From positions 1 through 14,382 of the forward strand of contig OMVH01000226.1 of assembly GCA_900314365.1 (NCBI GenBank): a DNA stretch of 14,382 nt, given 5' to 3'. The notes beneath the pieces are model-generated. The model was not told the DNA's origin. It searched no databases and was given only the letters and a program-made list of their open reading frames with translations. Of this stretch, positions 5,351 to 13,224 are shown one piece after another (position 1 is the stretch's first letter; each line of letters starts with the position of its first letter). A program made the translations under genes and the position numbers. Source of the stretch: an uncultured Prevotella sp. (GTDB lineage Bacteria; Bacteroidota; Bacteroidia; Bacteroidales; Bacteroidaceae).

Positions 5351-7969
5351 TTAGAACTCCTGGCCGAGGATGAAGTGGAACTGACTTCCTCCCTTTGAGC
5401 CATAGACCTTGTCGAAACCATAAGCCCAGTCGATACCCATCAGTCCTACCATAGGCAGGAAGATACGCACACCGACACCTGCGGAACGCTTCATGTCGAA
5501 GGGGTTGAAGTCTTTCGTATCGGTCCATGCATTACCGGCCTCAACGAAGGTCAATCCGTAAATGGTTGTGTTGCCAAGCAGGAAGGGATAGCGCAACTCC
5601 AGCGACAGGCGGTCGTAGGCATAGCCCTCTGCACCGTAAGGAGTGAGCGAGCCATTCTCGTAGCCGCGGAGTCCGATGGTCTCTTCAGCATAGCCTGTGG
5701 AGTATCCGCTCATACCGTCACCACCCATATAGTAGGTCTCGAAGGGGCTCTTCTTATACTTGTTGTAGCTTCCGAGCAGTCCGAGCTCTACACGTGTCAT
5801 GAGAACAAAGCACTTCTGGGCACTCGACAGAGCCGTGAAGGTACGTGCCTTGAACTTCCACTTGTTGTACTCCACCCAGCGGTACTTCTCCTGTTGTTCC
5901 TGGTTGTAGGTTGCCGACTGTGGATTGAGGGCCAGGTTCTTGTAGTCCTTGTGGTCCCAGGCACTCCATGGCGGCGTGAGGGTAACAGAGGCAAGGAACT
6001 CAGAACCGCGACGCGGGAAGAGCTGGTTGTCGGTAGACGAACGGCTGAGCGACAGACCCAGATTAAGGTTGTTTGACGTTCCGTTGGTCATCAGGAAGTA
6101 CTGCCAGTTCTTCAGGATGTAGCGCGTATAGGAAAGCTGGAGTGAAAGCGTGAAGTAATCATCGGGCCAACGCAAACGCTTACCCCATCCCAGACTGACT
6201 CCAATGAGCTTGATGTACTTGTCGGGGTCGTAGTAGTTCTCGTAATTATTGTAGGAGTAGTTGCCGTAGCCATACATATAATTATAGTAGTTGTTCATCC
6301 AACCACTGTTATAGAATGTGCTCGACACGTCGCTCTGCTTACTGTAGTAGACTCCCACGCTAAACTGTATAGGACGCTTTCCGCCGAACCAGTTGGTGGA
6401 GTAGCTGGCATTGTAGCTCTGGTAATAGGTACCGTTGGTCTGAACGCCAAGACTCAGCTGTTCTCCATCACCGATAGGCATAATGCCACGTCGCTCGCTG
6501 TTCTTGTTGAAGAGGTTGCGCATGGAGAAGTTGTTGAGCTTGAGTCCCACGCGGCCAATGACACCGGTCTGTCCCCAGCCAAGCGAGAACTCTACTTGGT
6601 CGTTCGACTTCTGCGTCAGGTTGTAGTTGATGTCCACGGTTGTACCGTCCTCGTAGTTAGGCAGCACTTTCGGATCGATTTTCTCCGGGTCGAAATGTCC
6701 CATGGATGCAAGCTCACGGACTGAGCGTTGCAAGGCATCCTTAGAGAAGAGGTCACCCGGCTTCGTACGTAGCTCACGACGGATGACGTTGTCGTAGAGT
6801 CGGTCGTTGCCATTGATGCGCACATGGCTGAGATGAGCCTGATGGTTCTCTGTGATACGCATCTCGAGGTCGATGCTGTCACCCACAATATTCACTTCGG
6901 TGGGCTCAAGATTATAGAAAAGGTAACCGTTGTTCCAGTACAGGTTGCCGACTGCATCATCGTCAGTGCTGAGTCGTTTCTCCAGGAGTTTCTGATTGTA
7001 GACATCACCCTTCTTCATACCGAGGACGGCACTCAGATAGTCAGTGGTGTAGATAGTATTACCGACCCATGTGATATTGCGCAGATAGTATTTCTTTCCT
7101 TCGTCGACCTTGAGGTAGATGTTTACGTGCTTATCGTCGTAGTTGTAGACGCTGTCCTCCTTGATTACGGCATCGCGATAGCCATACTCGTTGTATTTCT
7201 CGATAAGGTTGTCTTTATCCTTCTTCCACCTTTCGGGAGTAAACTTTTTCGACTTGAGGAACGTGGAGAGCTTGCCCGCCTCATGGGTTTTCTTGAAAGC
7301 TCCCTTGCGGAAGAGTCCACCTTTTATCTTCAGATCGGAGAGTTCTTTATTACCGTCGATGATGATACTGTGCACGCGCTTCTTCTCCTTCTTGTCGATG
7401 ACGACATCGAGAATCACTTGGTTCTTCTGCGTCACATCAGGGCGTTGGTTGAACTCAATGTCCGCATCCTTGAAGCCTTTCTCGTCGAAGTATTTCTTTG
7501 CGAGAATCTTTGCGCGGCTCAGTCCGTTGATTGTCACCTGCGAACCGGGTATGAGCCCAAGTTTGTTCTGCATGTCCTCGCGTTCGGACTTCTTGATACC
7601 AATGAAGTTGATTGTAGAGACGCGCGGGTTGGTACGCAGGTAGAAGTGGAGGTAAATCTTGTCGCCCACCAGAGAGTCGGCCGCAATGGAAACATCCGAG
7701 AACATTCCGTGCTTCCAATAGCGTTTCACGGCTTCCGTGATGTCGTTACCGGGCACTGTGACGGTCTGTCCTACAGTCAGTCCGGAGATACCTGTGAGCA
7801 TATAGTCCTCATAGCCTTCTACCCCCGAGACATTGATGCCGCCGATAACGCATGTTCGTGGCGTTCCGGCATAAGAAATGTCGGGGTGCACTATCTTGTC
7901 CTGGGCATGGGCGGCGGCACAGCAGCACAACACTGCGAGAGTCGCAACCACCTTCTTTGTATATGTCAT
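5351..7969 (-). CDS. bamA: BamA, outer-membrane protein assembly factor
   Basis: BamA is the central Omp85-family protein that folds and inserts beta-barrel proteins into the outer membrane. The 872 residues fit the Bacteroidetes family. A signal peptide (MTYTKKVVATLAVLCCCAAAHA) is cleaved before Gln23. Repeated POTRA domains (about 35-440) follow, with typical turns such as NPRVSTINFIGIKKS and DKKEKKRVHSIIIDGNKEL. A C-terminal 16-strand barrel (about 455-872) ends in FHFILGQEF, with the terminal Phe of the outer-membrane beta-signal. The loop-6 motif (VRGF in E. coli) appears as LRGY at 767-770. The start is the ATG at 7969; a TTG two codons earlier is possible but less likely. It begins 17 bases after uppS. 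A loop at 553-585 is extraordinarily rich in Tyr and Asn (see findings). Confidence 0.95.
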   Translation of the reverse strand: MTYTKKVVATLAVLCCCAAAHAQDKIVHPDISYAGTPRTCVIGGINVSGVEGYEDYMLTGISGLTVGQTVTVPGNDITEAVKRYWKHGMFSDVSIAADSLVGDKIYLHFYLRTNPRVSTINFIGIKKSEREDMQNKLGLIPGSQVTINGLSRAKILAKKYFDEKGFKDADIEFNQRPDVTQKNQVILDVVIDKKEKKRVHSIIIDGNKELSDLKIKGGLFRKGAFKKTHEAGKLSTFLKSKKFTPERWKKDKDNLIEKYNEYGYRDAVIKEDSVYNYDDKHVNIYLKVDEGKKYYLRNITWVGNTIYTTDYLSAVLGMKKGDVYNQKLLEKRLSTDDDAVGNLYWNNGYLFYNLEPTEVNIVGDSIDLEMRITENHQAHLSHVRINGNDRLYDNVIRRELRTKPGDLFSKDALQRSVRELASMGHFDPEKIDPKVLPNYEDGTTVDINYNLTQKSNDQVEFSLGWGQTGVIGRVGLKLNNFSMRNLFNKNSERRGIMPIGDGEQLSLGVQTNGTYYQSYNASYSTNWFGGKRPIQFSVGVYYSKQSDVSSTFYNSGWMNNYYNYMYGYGNYSYNNYENYYDPDKYIKLIGVSLGWGKRLRWPDDYFTLSLQLSYTRYILKNWQYFLMTNGTSNNLNLGLSLSRSSTDNQLFPRRGSEFLASVTLTPPWSAWDHKDYKNLALNPQSATYNQEQQEKYRWVEYNKWKFKARTFTALSSAQKCFVLMTRVELGLLGSYNKYKKSPFETYYMGGDGMSGYSTGYAEETIGLRGYENGSLTPYGAEGYAYDRLSLELRYPFLLGNTTIYGLTFVEAGNAWTDTKDFNPFDMKRSAGVGVRIFLPMVGLMGIDWAYGFDKVYGSKGGSQFHFILGQEF

Positions 7970-7986
7970 ATCCAATCGATTATTCT

Positions 7987-8757
7987 TTACTTTTGTTGCC
8001 TTTGCCGGGCATTCGCCTCTTGTTCAATCTGTTGCTCGGTCTTGCCGAATCGTCTCTGTCTGTGCTGATAGCTGTAAATAGCCTTATGAAGGTCGTCCTC
8101 GTCGAAGTCGGGCCAATAGGTATCGCAAAAATAGAGTTCGCTGTAAGCGATCTGCCACAGCAAGTAGTTGCTAACGCGAAGCTCGCCTCCTGTGCGGATA
8201 AGCAAGTCGGGATCGGGCATAAAGGATGTCTCCAAATGCTCGCTTATAAGCTCTTCCGTAATATCCTCGGGCTTCAGCGCCTGCTTTGCAGACTTACTTT
8301 CACAAAGGATATCACGACAGGCTTTTGTGATTTCCCAACGTGAGGAATAGCTCAGGGCCACGACCATGGTCATCTTCGAGTTTAACTTCGTATGCTCCTC
8401 GGTCTCATGGAGCTTCTGCTGAACACTCTCCGGAAGCCTTCCCACGTCACCGATGACACGGAAGCGTACGTTATTCTTCATGAATATCTCGTCTTCGAGT
8501 GATGAGAGCACGAGTCCCATCAGTGCCGAGACCTCGTCGGCAGGCCGGTTCCAGTTCTCGGTTGAAAATGTGTATAAGGTCAGGAAGTCCACGCCGAGGC
8601 GCGTGCACTCCGACGTTATCCTTCTTACAGCCTCCACCCCGGCCTGATGGCCGAAGCTTCGCGGCTTTCCCCTTTCTGCCGCCCATCGTCCGTTGCCATC
8701 CATGATGATGGCGATGTGACGGGGTATACGCTTCATATCAATTTCGAAGTTACTCAT
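7987..8757 (-). CDS. uppS: Undecaprenyl diphosphate synthase (cis-prenyltransferase)
   Basis: UppS adds isopentenyl units to farnesyl diphosphate to make the C55 carrier used for peptidoglycan and surface glycans; it acts at the cytoplasmic face of the membrane. The 256 residues show the family signature HIAIIMDGNGRWA with catalytic Asp20, the TLYTFSTENWNRP segment (conserved Asn/Trp region), and the diphosphate-binding IRTGGELRVSN with Arg188, Arg194 and Ser196, followed by the conserved acidic segment SELYF. The numbering is offset by six from E. coli UppS at every site, so no core residue is missing. The start overlaps the preceding gene's stop by 8 bases, implying coupled translation. An internal Met8 is the alternative start. 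Confidence 0.96.
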   Translation of the reverse strand: MSNFEIDMKRIPRHIAIIMDGNGRWAAERGKPRSFGHQAGVEAVRRITSECTRLGVDFLTLYTFSTENWNRPADEVSALMGLVLSSLEDEIFMKNNVRFRVIGDVGRLPESVQQKLHETEEHTKLNSKMTMVVALSYSSRWEITKACRDILCESKSAKQALKPEDITEELISEHLETSFMPDPDLLIRTGGELRVSNYLLWQIAYSELYFCDTYWPDFDEDDLHKAIYSYQHRQRRFGKTEQQIEQEANARQRQQK

Positions 8758-9433
8758 CTCTGTTATGACAGGTTCGGCACTTGGCCATAAAACTATAAGT
8801 GAGCGTCAATTGCAGCGCAGAGTAGCAGTCGGTGTTCTTGAACAGGCCACTGCTCTTTACATAGTAAGGGTCTTTCACTCCGTCGAGCTTGTCGCTGAGC
8901 GAGAAGTGCACCATCCATTCCAGCCCGAGATTAACTCTTGCGCCAACCTTATATTTAACACCGAGCCCCAAAGGGACATTGGCTGTAAAAACATTGTCGC
9001 CTCCCCCCGACACGAAAGTTGTGCCTAAGCCTCCCGACACGAAAGGAGTCAGTCTGCGGGCCCCACGATAGTCACGTCCTGTGCCGTAGGGCCAGAAGTT
9101 GTACTCGAACATTACGCCCACGTCGACCAGCGTGTTGCTGAACTCATAGGTCTTTGTCTCGTAGTCAGGATAGAAGGTCTCGACATCTGCCGATGACCCT
9201 TTCAACTTTCCATAGCTGCCCATAACCTTCAAGCCGGTATAAGGATTGAAGTTGTACCTCCACACTAAGGAGCCCATAGGCTGCATGTCCTTGAGAATAT
9301 TGCCGTTGAAGTCGCCCTCATAGCTCACCATTCCCGCACCCGCACCTATCTCCATGCGGTATTCCACATCATCCTGTGCTGAGAGCGGAATGAAAGTGAG
9401 CAACAGAACAGCAAACAACAGTGTCTTTCTCAT
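8750..9433 (-). CDS. DUF6089-like outer-membrane beta-barrel protein
   Basis: This 227-residue exported protein has a signal peptide (MRKTLLFAVLLLTFIPLSA, then Gln20) followed by alternating hydrophobic/polar strands with Gly-aromatic turns (EIGAGAGMVSYEGDFNG, LTPFVSGGLGTTFVSGG, VPLGLGVKYKVGARVNLGLEW). This is the pattern of a small barrel of about eight strands. I recognise it as resembling the DUF6089 family found just upstream of uppS-bamA in many Bacteroidales; function unknown. The start at 9433 is chosen because it gives a proper signal peptide; the frame extends upstream only into the preceding gene. It lies 11 bases after that gene's stop and overlaps uppS by 8 bases. The C-terminus continues past the last strand into a tail with Cys219, Cys222 and His223 in a CxxCH arrangement. 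Confidence 0.82.
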   Translation of the reverse strand: MRKTLLFAVLLLTFIPLSAQDDVEYRMEIGAGAGMVSYEGDFNGNILKDMQPMGSLVWRYNFNPYTGLKVMGSYGKLKGSSADVETFYPDYETKTYEFSNTLVDVGVMFEYNFWPYGTGRDYRGARRLTPFVSGGLGTTFVSGGGDNVFTANVPLGLGVKYKVGARVNLGLEWMVHFSLSDKLDGVKDPYYVKSSGLFKNTDCYSALQLTLTYSFMAKCRTCHNRDE

Positions 9434-9444
9434 CCTGGCGGGAT

Positions 9445-10845
9445 TTACTCGTTGACTACTCTTTGAACCTTCGCCCAACCGAGTCGGTTCAGGCGTCCGC
9501 GCCATACTTGTCCGCTGTTACCGGCAAATATCCAAATAAAGTTGTTCTTGTCTGCCACTACAGCGAAGCACTCTTCACTGCCGCTGAATCCCGACGGCAT
9601 CGTGTAGAGGTCGCTCTTTCTCCATGTGAGTCCCTTGTCAAAACTCTGGTAGAATCCATTGAAGGCAGGCACACTGCTGCCTCCCATGCCACGGCCTCCT
9701 ATAGCGAGCACGCTACTGTCATAAGCGAAGAGTTGGAGATTTGCCATTCTGGGAAGGCCGAATCCTGTCGAGGCTTCAGCATAGACCCATGCGTCGGAAG
9801 AAGCTCCGTTGCTATACTCATCCACCTTCTGCCAGATTACGTCTGTAGTGTCCGAGGCAGCCTCTGTCAGGCTACGGCTTCCTGCAAGAAGCACCACATC
9901 CGTGGAGTCGTTGGTCACTATTGGCTGCACGGCATACGACCAGTCGCGCACAGGGAGATTGGATGCACTGCCTTCCCTATTTTGAGCTTCCCAGCGGCTG
10001 CCGTCGAAAAGGCTCAAACCTCCCTCTGATGTTACTGCATAGACGCCACTGCCGCTGCCTGCCACCAGTCTGTCAGCATTACCAGCCTCATGCACGGTTG
10101 CTCCAGAAGGCTGAAGGGCATAGAGCTTACCTTCGCTCAACACGTAGGGTACTCCACGGCTTACAGCGACGTTCTTCCATGCGTCAGCTGACAAAGAAAC
10201 ACTGGACTGCGTCCATGAGTTCCCGTTCGTTATATTGCTATAATAGGCATGGGTGCTTGTACCATCAGAACCAAAAAGCCAAAGATAGTCGTCGGCAGCG
10301 ACTGCCTTGACCGACTTGAAGGCTGCCAGCGACGCATTGTCAGCCATACGGCTCCACACGAGCGTGTTGCTGTCCTCTTGATGGACGTTCACCGTCACGT
10401 TGTATTTCGTAAATGCTGACACGTTGCTGTTATAGACCACAATCTGTCTGGGCTGCGAGAAGTCCAGAGAGTCGGTGCTCGTATAATAAGACAGGGAGTC
10501 GCTTGTCATGCTCTTTATGGCTATAATACCACTGTTCTTGGCCGTAATAGTGCATATCAGATGCTTGGCATCACTACCCATAGGAAGCGAGTCAACATTG
10601 TAGACCTCATGACTGAGCTGGTCAATATAGAATTTATACTTGCTGCCAGTCACGCTCACGACATACGTACTGTCTGTGCCCGTAGACGACGTGGTATGCA
10701 CATACTGGTTTACTGTTCCAAGAGTGAAGCTTGTAAGCGCCGCATCGTTATAGTAGGTGAGGTCATCGTCACTGCTGCCCAAACACGATGATGCAATGAG
10801 TACCACCGAGCAAAGAGCAAGGAATGATAAGCACTTCTTATTCAT
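9445..10845 (-). CDS. DUF6242-like surface lipoprotein
   Basis: This 466-residue lipoprotein is the first gene of the envelope cluster. The signal peptide MNKKCLSFLALCSVVLIASS ends in a lipobox with the acylated Cys21. The next residues, LGSSDDD, match the acidic lipoprotein export signal that Bacteroidetes use to place lipoproteins on the cell surface. Residues about 30-135 look like an Ig-like beta domain (paired segments SFTLGTVNQYVHTTSS and VVYNSNVSAFTKYNVTVNV). The rest resembles a kelch/BNR-type propeller, with an Asp-box-like SFDKGLTW at 401-408. The two-part design matches my recollection of DUF6242 proteins; I cannot confirm this by search. Function unknown: its position suggests an accessory role in outer-membrane assembly or surface binding. 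Confidence 0.8.
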   Translation of the reverse strand: MNKKCLSFLALCSVVLIASSCLGSSDDDLTYYNDAALTSFTLGTVNQYVHTTSSTGTDSTYVVSVTGSKYKFYIDQLSHEVYNVDSLPMGSDAKHLICTITAKNSGIIAIKSMTSDSLSYYTSTDSLDFSQPRQIVVYNSNVSAFTKYNVTVNVHQEDSNTLVWSRMADNASLAAFKSVKAVAADDYLWLFGSDGTSTHAYYSNITNGNSWTQSSVSLSADAWKNVAVSRGVPYVLSEGKLYALQPSGATVHEAGNADRLVAGSGSGVYAVTSEGGLSLFDGSRWEAQNREGSASNLPVRDWSYAVQPIVTNDSTDVVLLAGSRSLTEAASDTTDVIWQKVDEYSNGASSDAWVYAEASTGFGLPRMANLQLFAYDSSVLAIGGRGMGGSSVPAFNGFYQSFDKGLTWRKSDLYTMPSGFSGSEECFAVVADKNNFIWIFAGNSGQVWRGRLNRLGWAKVQRVVNE

Positions 10846-10920
10846 TGATAGTTCTTTCCGTTATATTTCTTAGATAGATGTCAGGGAACTACATAGAGTC
10901 CTATTCCAAGATTTTGCTTG

Positions 10921-10928
10921 CAAATTTA
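10921..10928 (-). promoter_or_regulatory. Possible promoter (-7 box) of the envelope cluster
   Basis: The minus strand reads TAAATTTG, an exact TAnnTTTG match, about 75 bases before the lipoprotein ATG and followed by an AT-rich leader. The nearest upstream TTTG (10944-10941) is only 12 bases away instead of 19-20, so the -33 element is not convincing. It is still the best promoter candidate for the cluster within 150 bases of its first gene. Confidence 0.4.
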
Positions 10929-11021
10929 ATGAGAATTCCTCAAATGAGCTATTTTTTGTGCCTTTTATTACGTAAAATAATGATATGGGCGTTATTTTTA
11001 TATTTTGTTTAGGTTAAAGAA

Positions 11022-11038
11022 GATACGCGTGGCGTATC
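11022..11038 (-). terminator. Short hairpin with T-rich tail, possible weak terminator
   Basis: GATACGC (11022-11028) and GCGTATC (11032-11038) form a perfect 7-bp stem with a 3-base loop. On the minus strand it is followed by TTCTTT. It could end a minus-strand transcript coming from the candidate small ORF upstream, isolating it from the lipoprotein gene. The stem is short and the T-run is interrupted. Confidence 0.3.
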
Positions 11039-11206
11039 ACCGGCCTTCCCGCTAAAAGGAATGCGAACACACCTCAACGGGCTTGGAAAAGATGCCGTTC
11101 ATATTCTTCCACACCTAAGGTGTTTGAAGAATTCAGGCAAAGGAACTACACTGACATCAGCCCGCGGAATCATTAAAACTCATGGTTCCCAAGTCGTTGC
11201 CTTTTT

Positions 11207-11302
11207 TTATTTCACATGCGTATGTTTCAGTGTGACAATACTGAAGACGAACATCAGCAACGTCAGAGCCAAAGCGCCTGTTGCATCCAAATCTGTCAAC
11301 AT
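11207..11302 (-). CDS. Candidate 31-residue single-span membrane peptide
   Basis: An ATG at 11302 opens a 31-codon frame ending in TAA. The peptide has an acidic start (MLTDLDATG), an uninterrupted hydrophobic stretch (about residues 9-25, ALALTLLMFVFSIVTL) long enough to cross a membrane once, and a basic, His-containing tail (KHTHVK). That charge layout predicts the N-terminus outside and the C-terminus in the cytoplasm. A -7 promoter box lies about 70 bases upstream, and the bases just before the ATG are A-rich, as is common for Bacteroidetes translation starts; there is no Shine-Dalgarno. I do not recognise a family. A frame this short can arise by chance, so this is a candidate rather than a firm gene. 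Confidence 0.38.
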   Translation of the reverse strand: MLTDLDATGALALTLLMFVFSIVTLKHTHVK

Positions 11303-11371
11303 AATCAGGAATGTTTTGTTGTTTAATTACCTTTCAATCAGACTAAATACAGCCTTTGTCCAAAGCGGGCG

Positions 11372-11379
11372 CAAAGGTA
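11372..11379 (-). promoter_or_regulatory. -7 box upstream of the candidate membrane peptide
   Basis: The minus strand reads TACCTTTG, identical to the -7 box of pckA. It would give a leader of about 60-65 bases before the ATG at 11302. No TTTG is seen at 19-20 bases upstream; a TTTG lies too close. Support is therefore partial. Confidence 0.4.
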
Positions 11380-11494
11380 ACCAAACCTTTTCTTAAAGCT
11401 GTCGGGCAGGAGACAAAATAGGGAGGCCAGTCTTGTTTTGTTGATGTAAGTCAAAATGCTGGAACTGTCAAGTCCACAGACTCACATAATAAGC

Positions 11495-11528
11495 AAAAAA
11501 GGCGTGCCGGCACTTAGCCGACACACCT
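11495..11528 (-). terminator. Intrinsic terminator of pckA
   Basis: On the minus strand AGGTGTGTCGGC (11528-11517) pairs with GCCGGCACGCCT (11511-11500) over 12 bp with two G-U pairs and a 5-base loop. A run of T follows directly (the A-run 11495-11500 on the plus strand). It begins 28 bases after the pckA stop: a textbook Rho-independent terminator. Confidence 0.92.
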
Positions 11529-11556
11529 CTTTATTTGTAATCAGATGTCTCTTTGA

Positions 11557-13173
11557 TTAGAGCTGAGGACCAGCAGCTACCAGAGCCTTGCCAGCCTCGT
11601 TGCCTTCGTACTTCTTGAAGTTCTTGATGAAGCGTGCAGCCAGATCCTTTGCCTTAGCATCCCACTCGGAAGCATCCTTGTAGGTGTCACGAGGATCGAG
11701 GATGTCCTTGTTCACGCCTTCGAGCTCTGTAGGAACAACGAAGTTGAAGTAAGGAATAGTCTTCGTAGGAGCCTTGTCGATCTCATGGTCGAGGATGCGG
11801 TCGATGATACCACGAGTGTCGCGGATAGAGATACGCTTGCCTGTTCCGTTCCAGCCCGTGTTCACCAAGTAAGCCTTAGCACCGCTCTTCTCCATGTGGC
11901 GTACGAGCTCCTCGGCATACTTTGTAGGATGCAGCTCGAGGAAGGCCTGGCCGAAGCAAGCAGAGAAGGTAGGAGTAGGCTCAGTGATGCCGCGCTCTGT
12001 ACCAGCCAGCTTAGCTGTGAAACCAGAGAGGAAGTAGTACTTGGTCTGCTCGGGGTTCAGGATAGACACTGGAGGCAGCACGCCGAAGGCATCAGCGCTG
12101 AGGAAGATAACCTGCTTTGCAGCGGGGCCCTGGCTCTCAGGACGCTGGATGTTCTTGATGTGGTAGATAGGATAGCTGACACGAGTGTTCTCAGTGACGG
12201 TCTTGTCAGCGAAGTCGATCTTACCGTTCTTGTCGACGGTAACGTTCTCCAGCAGAGCGTCGCGGGTGATAGCGCCGTAGATGTCGGGCTCAGCCTCCTT
12301 GTCGAGGTTGATGACCTTAGCATAGCAGCCACCTTCGAGGTTGAACACGCCCTTGTCGTCCCATCCGTGCTCGTCGTCGCCGATGAGCTTACGCTTCGGG
12401 TCGGTGGACAGAGTGGTCTTACCTGTACCGGAGAGACCGAAGAAGATAGCGGTGTTCTCACCGTTCATATCTGTATTGGCAGAGCAGTGCATGGAAGCAA
12501 TGCCGCGGAGAGGCAGGAAGTAGTTCTGCATGGAGAACATACCCTTCTTCATCTCACCACCGTACCATGTGTTGATGATGACCTGCTCCTTGCTGGTAAC
12601 GTTGAAGACGACAGCGGTCTCGGAGTGCAGACCCAGCTCCTTCCAGTTCTCTACCTTAGCCTTAGAGGCGTTGTAGACGATGAAGTCGGGCTCCTGCTCG
12701 AAGTCAGCAGTTGTCTTCGGACGGATGAACATATTTGTCACGAAGTGAGCCTGCCAAGCTACCTCTACGATGAAGCGTACCTTCATGCGGGTGTCGCGGT
12801 GCGTGCCGCAGAAGCCGTCAACGACGTAGAGTTTCTTGTTGGACAGCTCCTCAAGAGCAATCTTCTTCACAGCCTTCCAAGTCTCCTTAGAAGCGCGGTG
12901 GTTATCGTTGTGATACTCCTCAGAGTCCCACCATACAGTGTCGTGAGAAGTCTCATCGTCAACGATGAACTTATCCTTAGGAGAACGGCCTGTGTAGATA
13001 CCGGTCATGCAGTTCACTGCACCCAGCTCAGTCTCCTGGCACTTGTCGTAGCCCGTGAGGCCTTCCTTGGTCTCCTCATTGAACAGAACCTCATAAGAGG
13101 GGTTGTACAGAACCTCGGCAGTACCTGTTTGGATTCCGTAGCTTGCTAAAACTGATTTATCAAACCTTGCCAT
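11557..13173 (-). CDS. pckA: Phosphoenolpyruvate carboxykinase (ATP)
   Basis: PckA interconverts oxaloacetate + ATP and PEP + CO2 + ADP in the cytoplasm. In Bacteroidales it usually runs toward CO2 fixation into oxaloacetate, feeding succinate and propionate formation (family knowledge). The 538 residues are the normal length. The P-loop GLSGTGKTTLS spans 246-256 with Lys252, the metal-binding kinase-2 segment GDDEHGWDD follows, and the substrate-binding GIYTGRSPKDKF lies near residues 58-69. The C-terminal VNTGWNGTGKRI adenine-side motif is intact. The start is the ATG at 13173 (MARFDKS), since the upstream extension of the frame would cross the promoter -7 box at 13225-13232. There is no Shine-Dalgarno, only an A/T-rich leader. 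It is transcribed alone, divergent from upp. Confidence 0.97.
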   Translation of the reverse strand: MARFDKSVLASYGIQTGTAEVLYNPSYEVLFNEETKEGLTGYDKCQETELGAVNCMTGIYTGRSPKDKFIVDDETSHDTVWWDSEEYHNDNHRASKETWKAVKKIALEELSNKKLYVVDGFCGTHRDTRMKVRFIVEVAWQAHFVTNMFIRPKTTADFEQEPDFIVYNASKAKVENWKELGLHSETAVVFNVTSKEQVIINTWYGGEMKKGMFSMQNYFLPLRGIASMHCSANTDMNGENTAIFFGLSGTGKTTLSTDPKRKLIGDDEHGWDDKGVFNLEGGCYAKVINLDKEAEPDIYGAITRDALLENVTVDKNGKIDFADKTVTENTRVSYPIYHIKNIQRPESQGPAAKQVIFLSADAFGVLPPVSILNPEQTKYYFLSGFTAKLAGTERGITEPTPTFSACFGQAFLELHPTKYAEELVRHMEKSGAKAYLVNTGWNGTGKRISIRDTRGIIDRILDHEIDKAPTKTIPYFNFVVPTELEGVNKDILDPRDTYKDASEWDAKAKDLAARFIKNFKKYEGNEAGKALVAAGPQL

Positions 13174-13224
13174 TTTGTGAAATGTATTTAAGATGTGAAT
13201 ATTAATTATCCTTTTTTCCGAGCG

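Larger units (their letters stand above)
10846..11494. other. Long intergenic region between pckA and the envelope cluster
   Basis: This 649-base gap (711 up to the pckA stop) is flanked by the pckA terminator and the lipoprotein start. It is AT-rich near the lipoprotein gene. It contains a possible -7 box for the cluster (10921-10928), a 7-bp hairpin (11022-11038), an imperfect hairpin with arms around ACACCT/AGGTGT (11103-11132), a candidate 31-codon ORF (11207-11302, minus) and a -7 box upstream of that ORF (11372-11379). A longer plus-strand frame at 11061-11396 looks like chance: it lacks a promoter or ribosome-binding site and has uneven composition. Confidence 0.5.

Noticed and set aside
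6824..8068. 414-residue plus-strand frame opposite bamA
   Set aside because: Antisense shadow produced by codon bias; rich in Val/Leu runs with no domain, and it crosses the bamA-uppS junction.
11061..11396. 111-residue plus-strand frame in the pckA/lipoprotein gap
   Set aside because: No promoter or ribosome-binding site, irregular composition, and it covers hairpins and the opposite-strand -7 box.
11785..13149. 454-residue plus-strand frame opposite pckA
   Set aside because: Antisense shadow of pckA; the minus strand encodes a complete PEPCK with all motifs, promoter and terminator.
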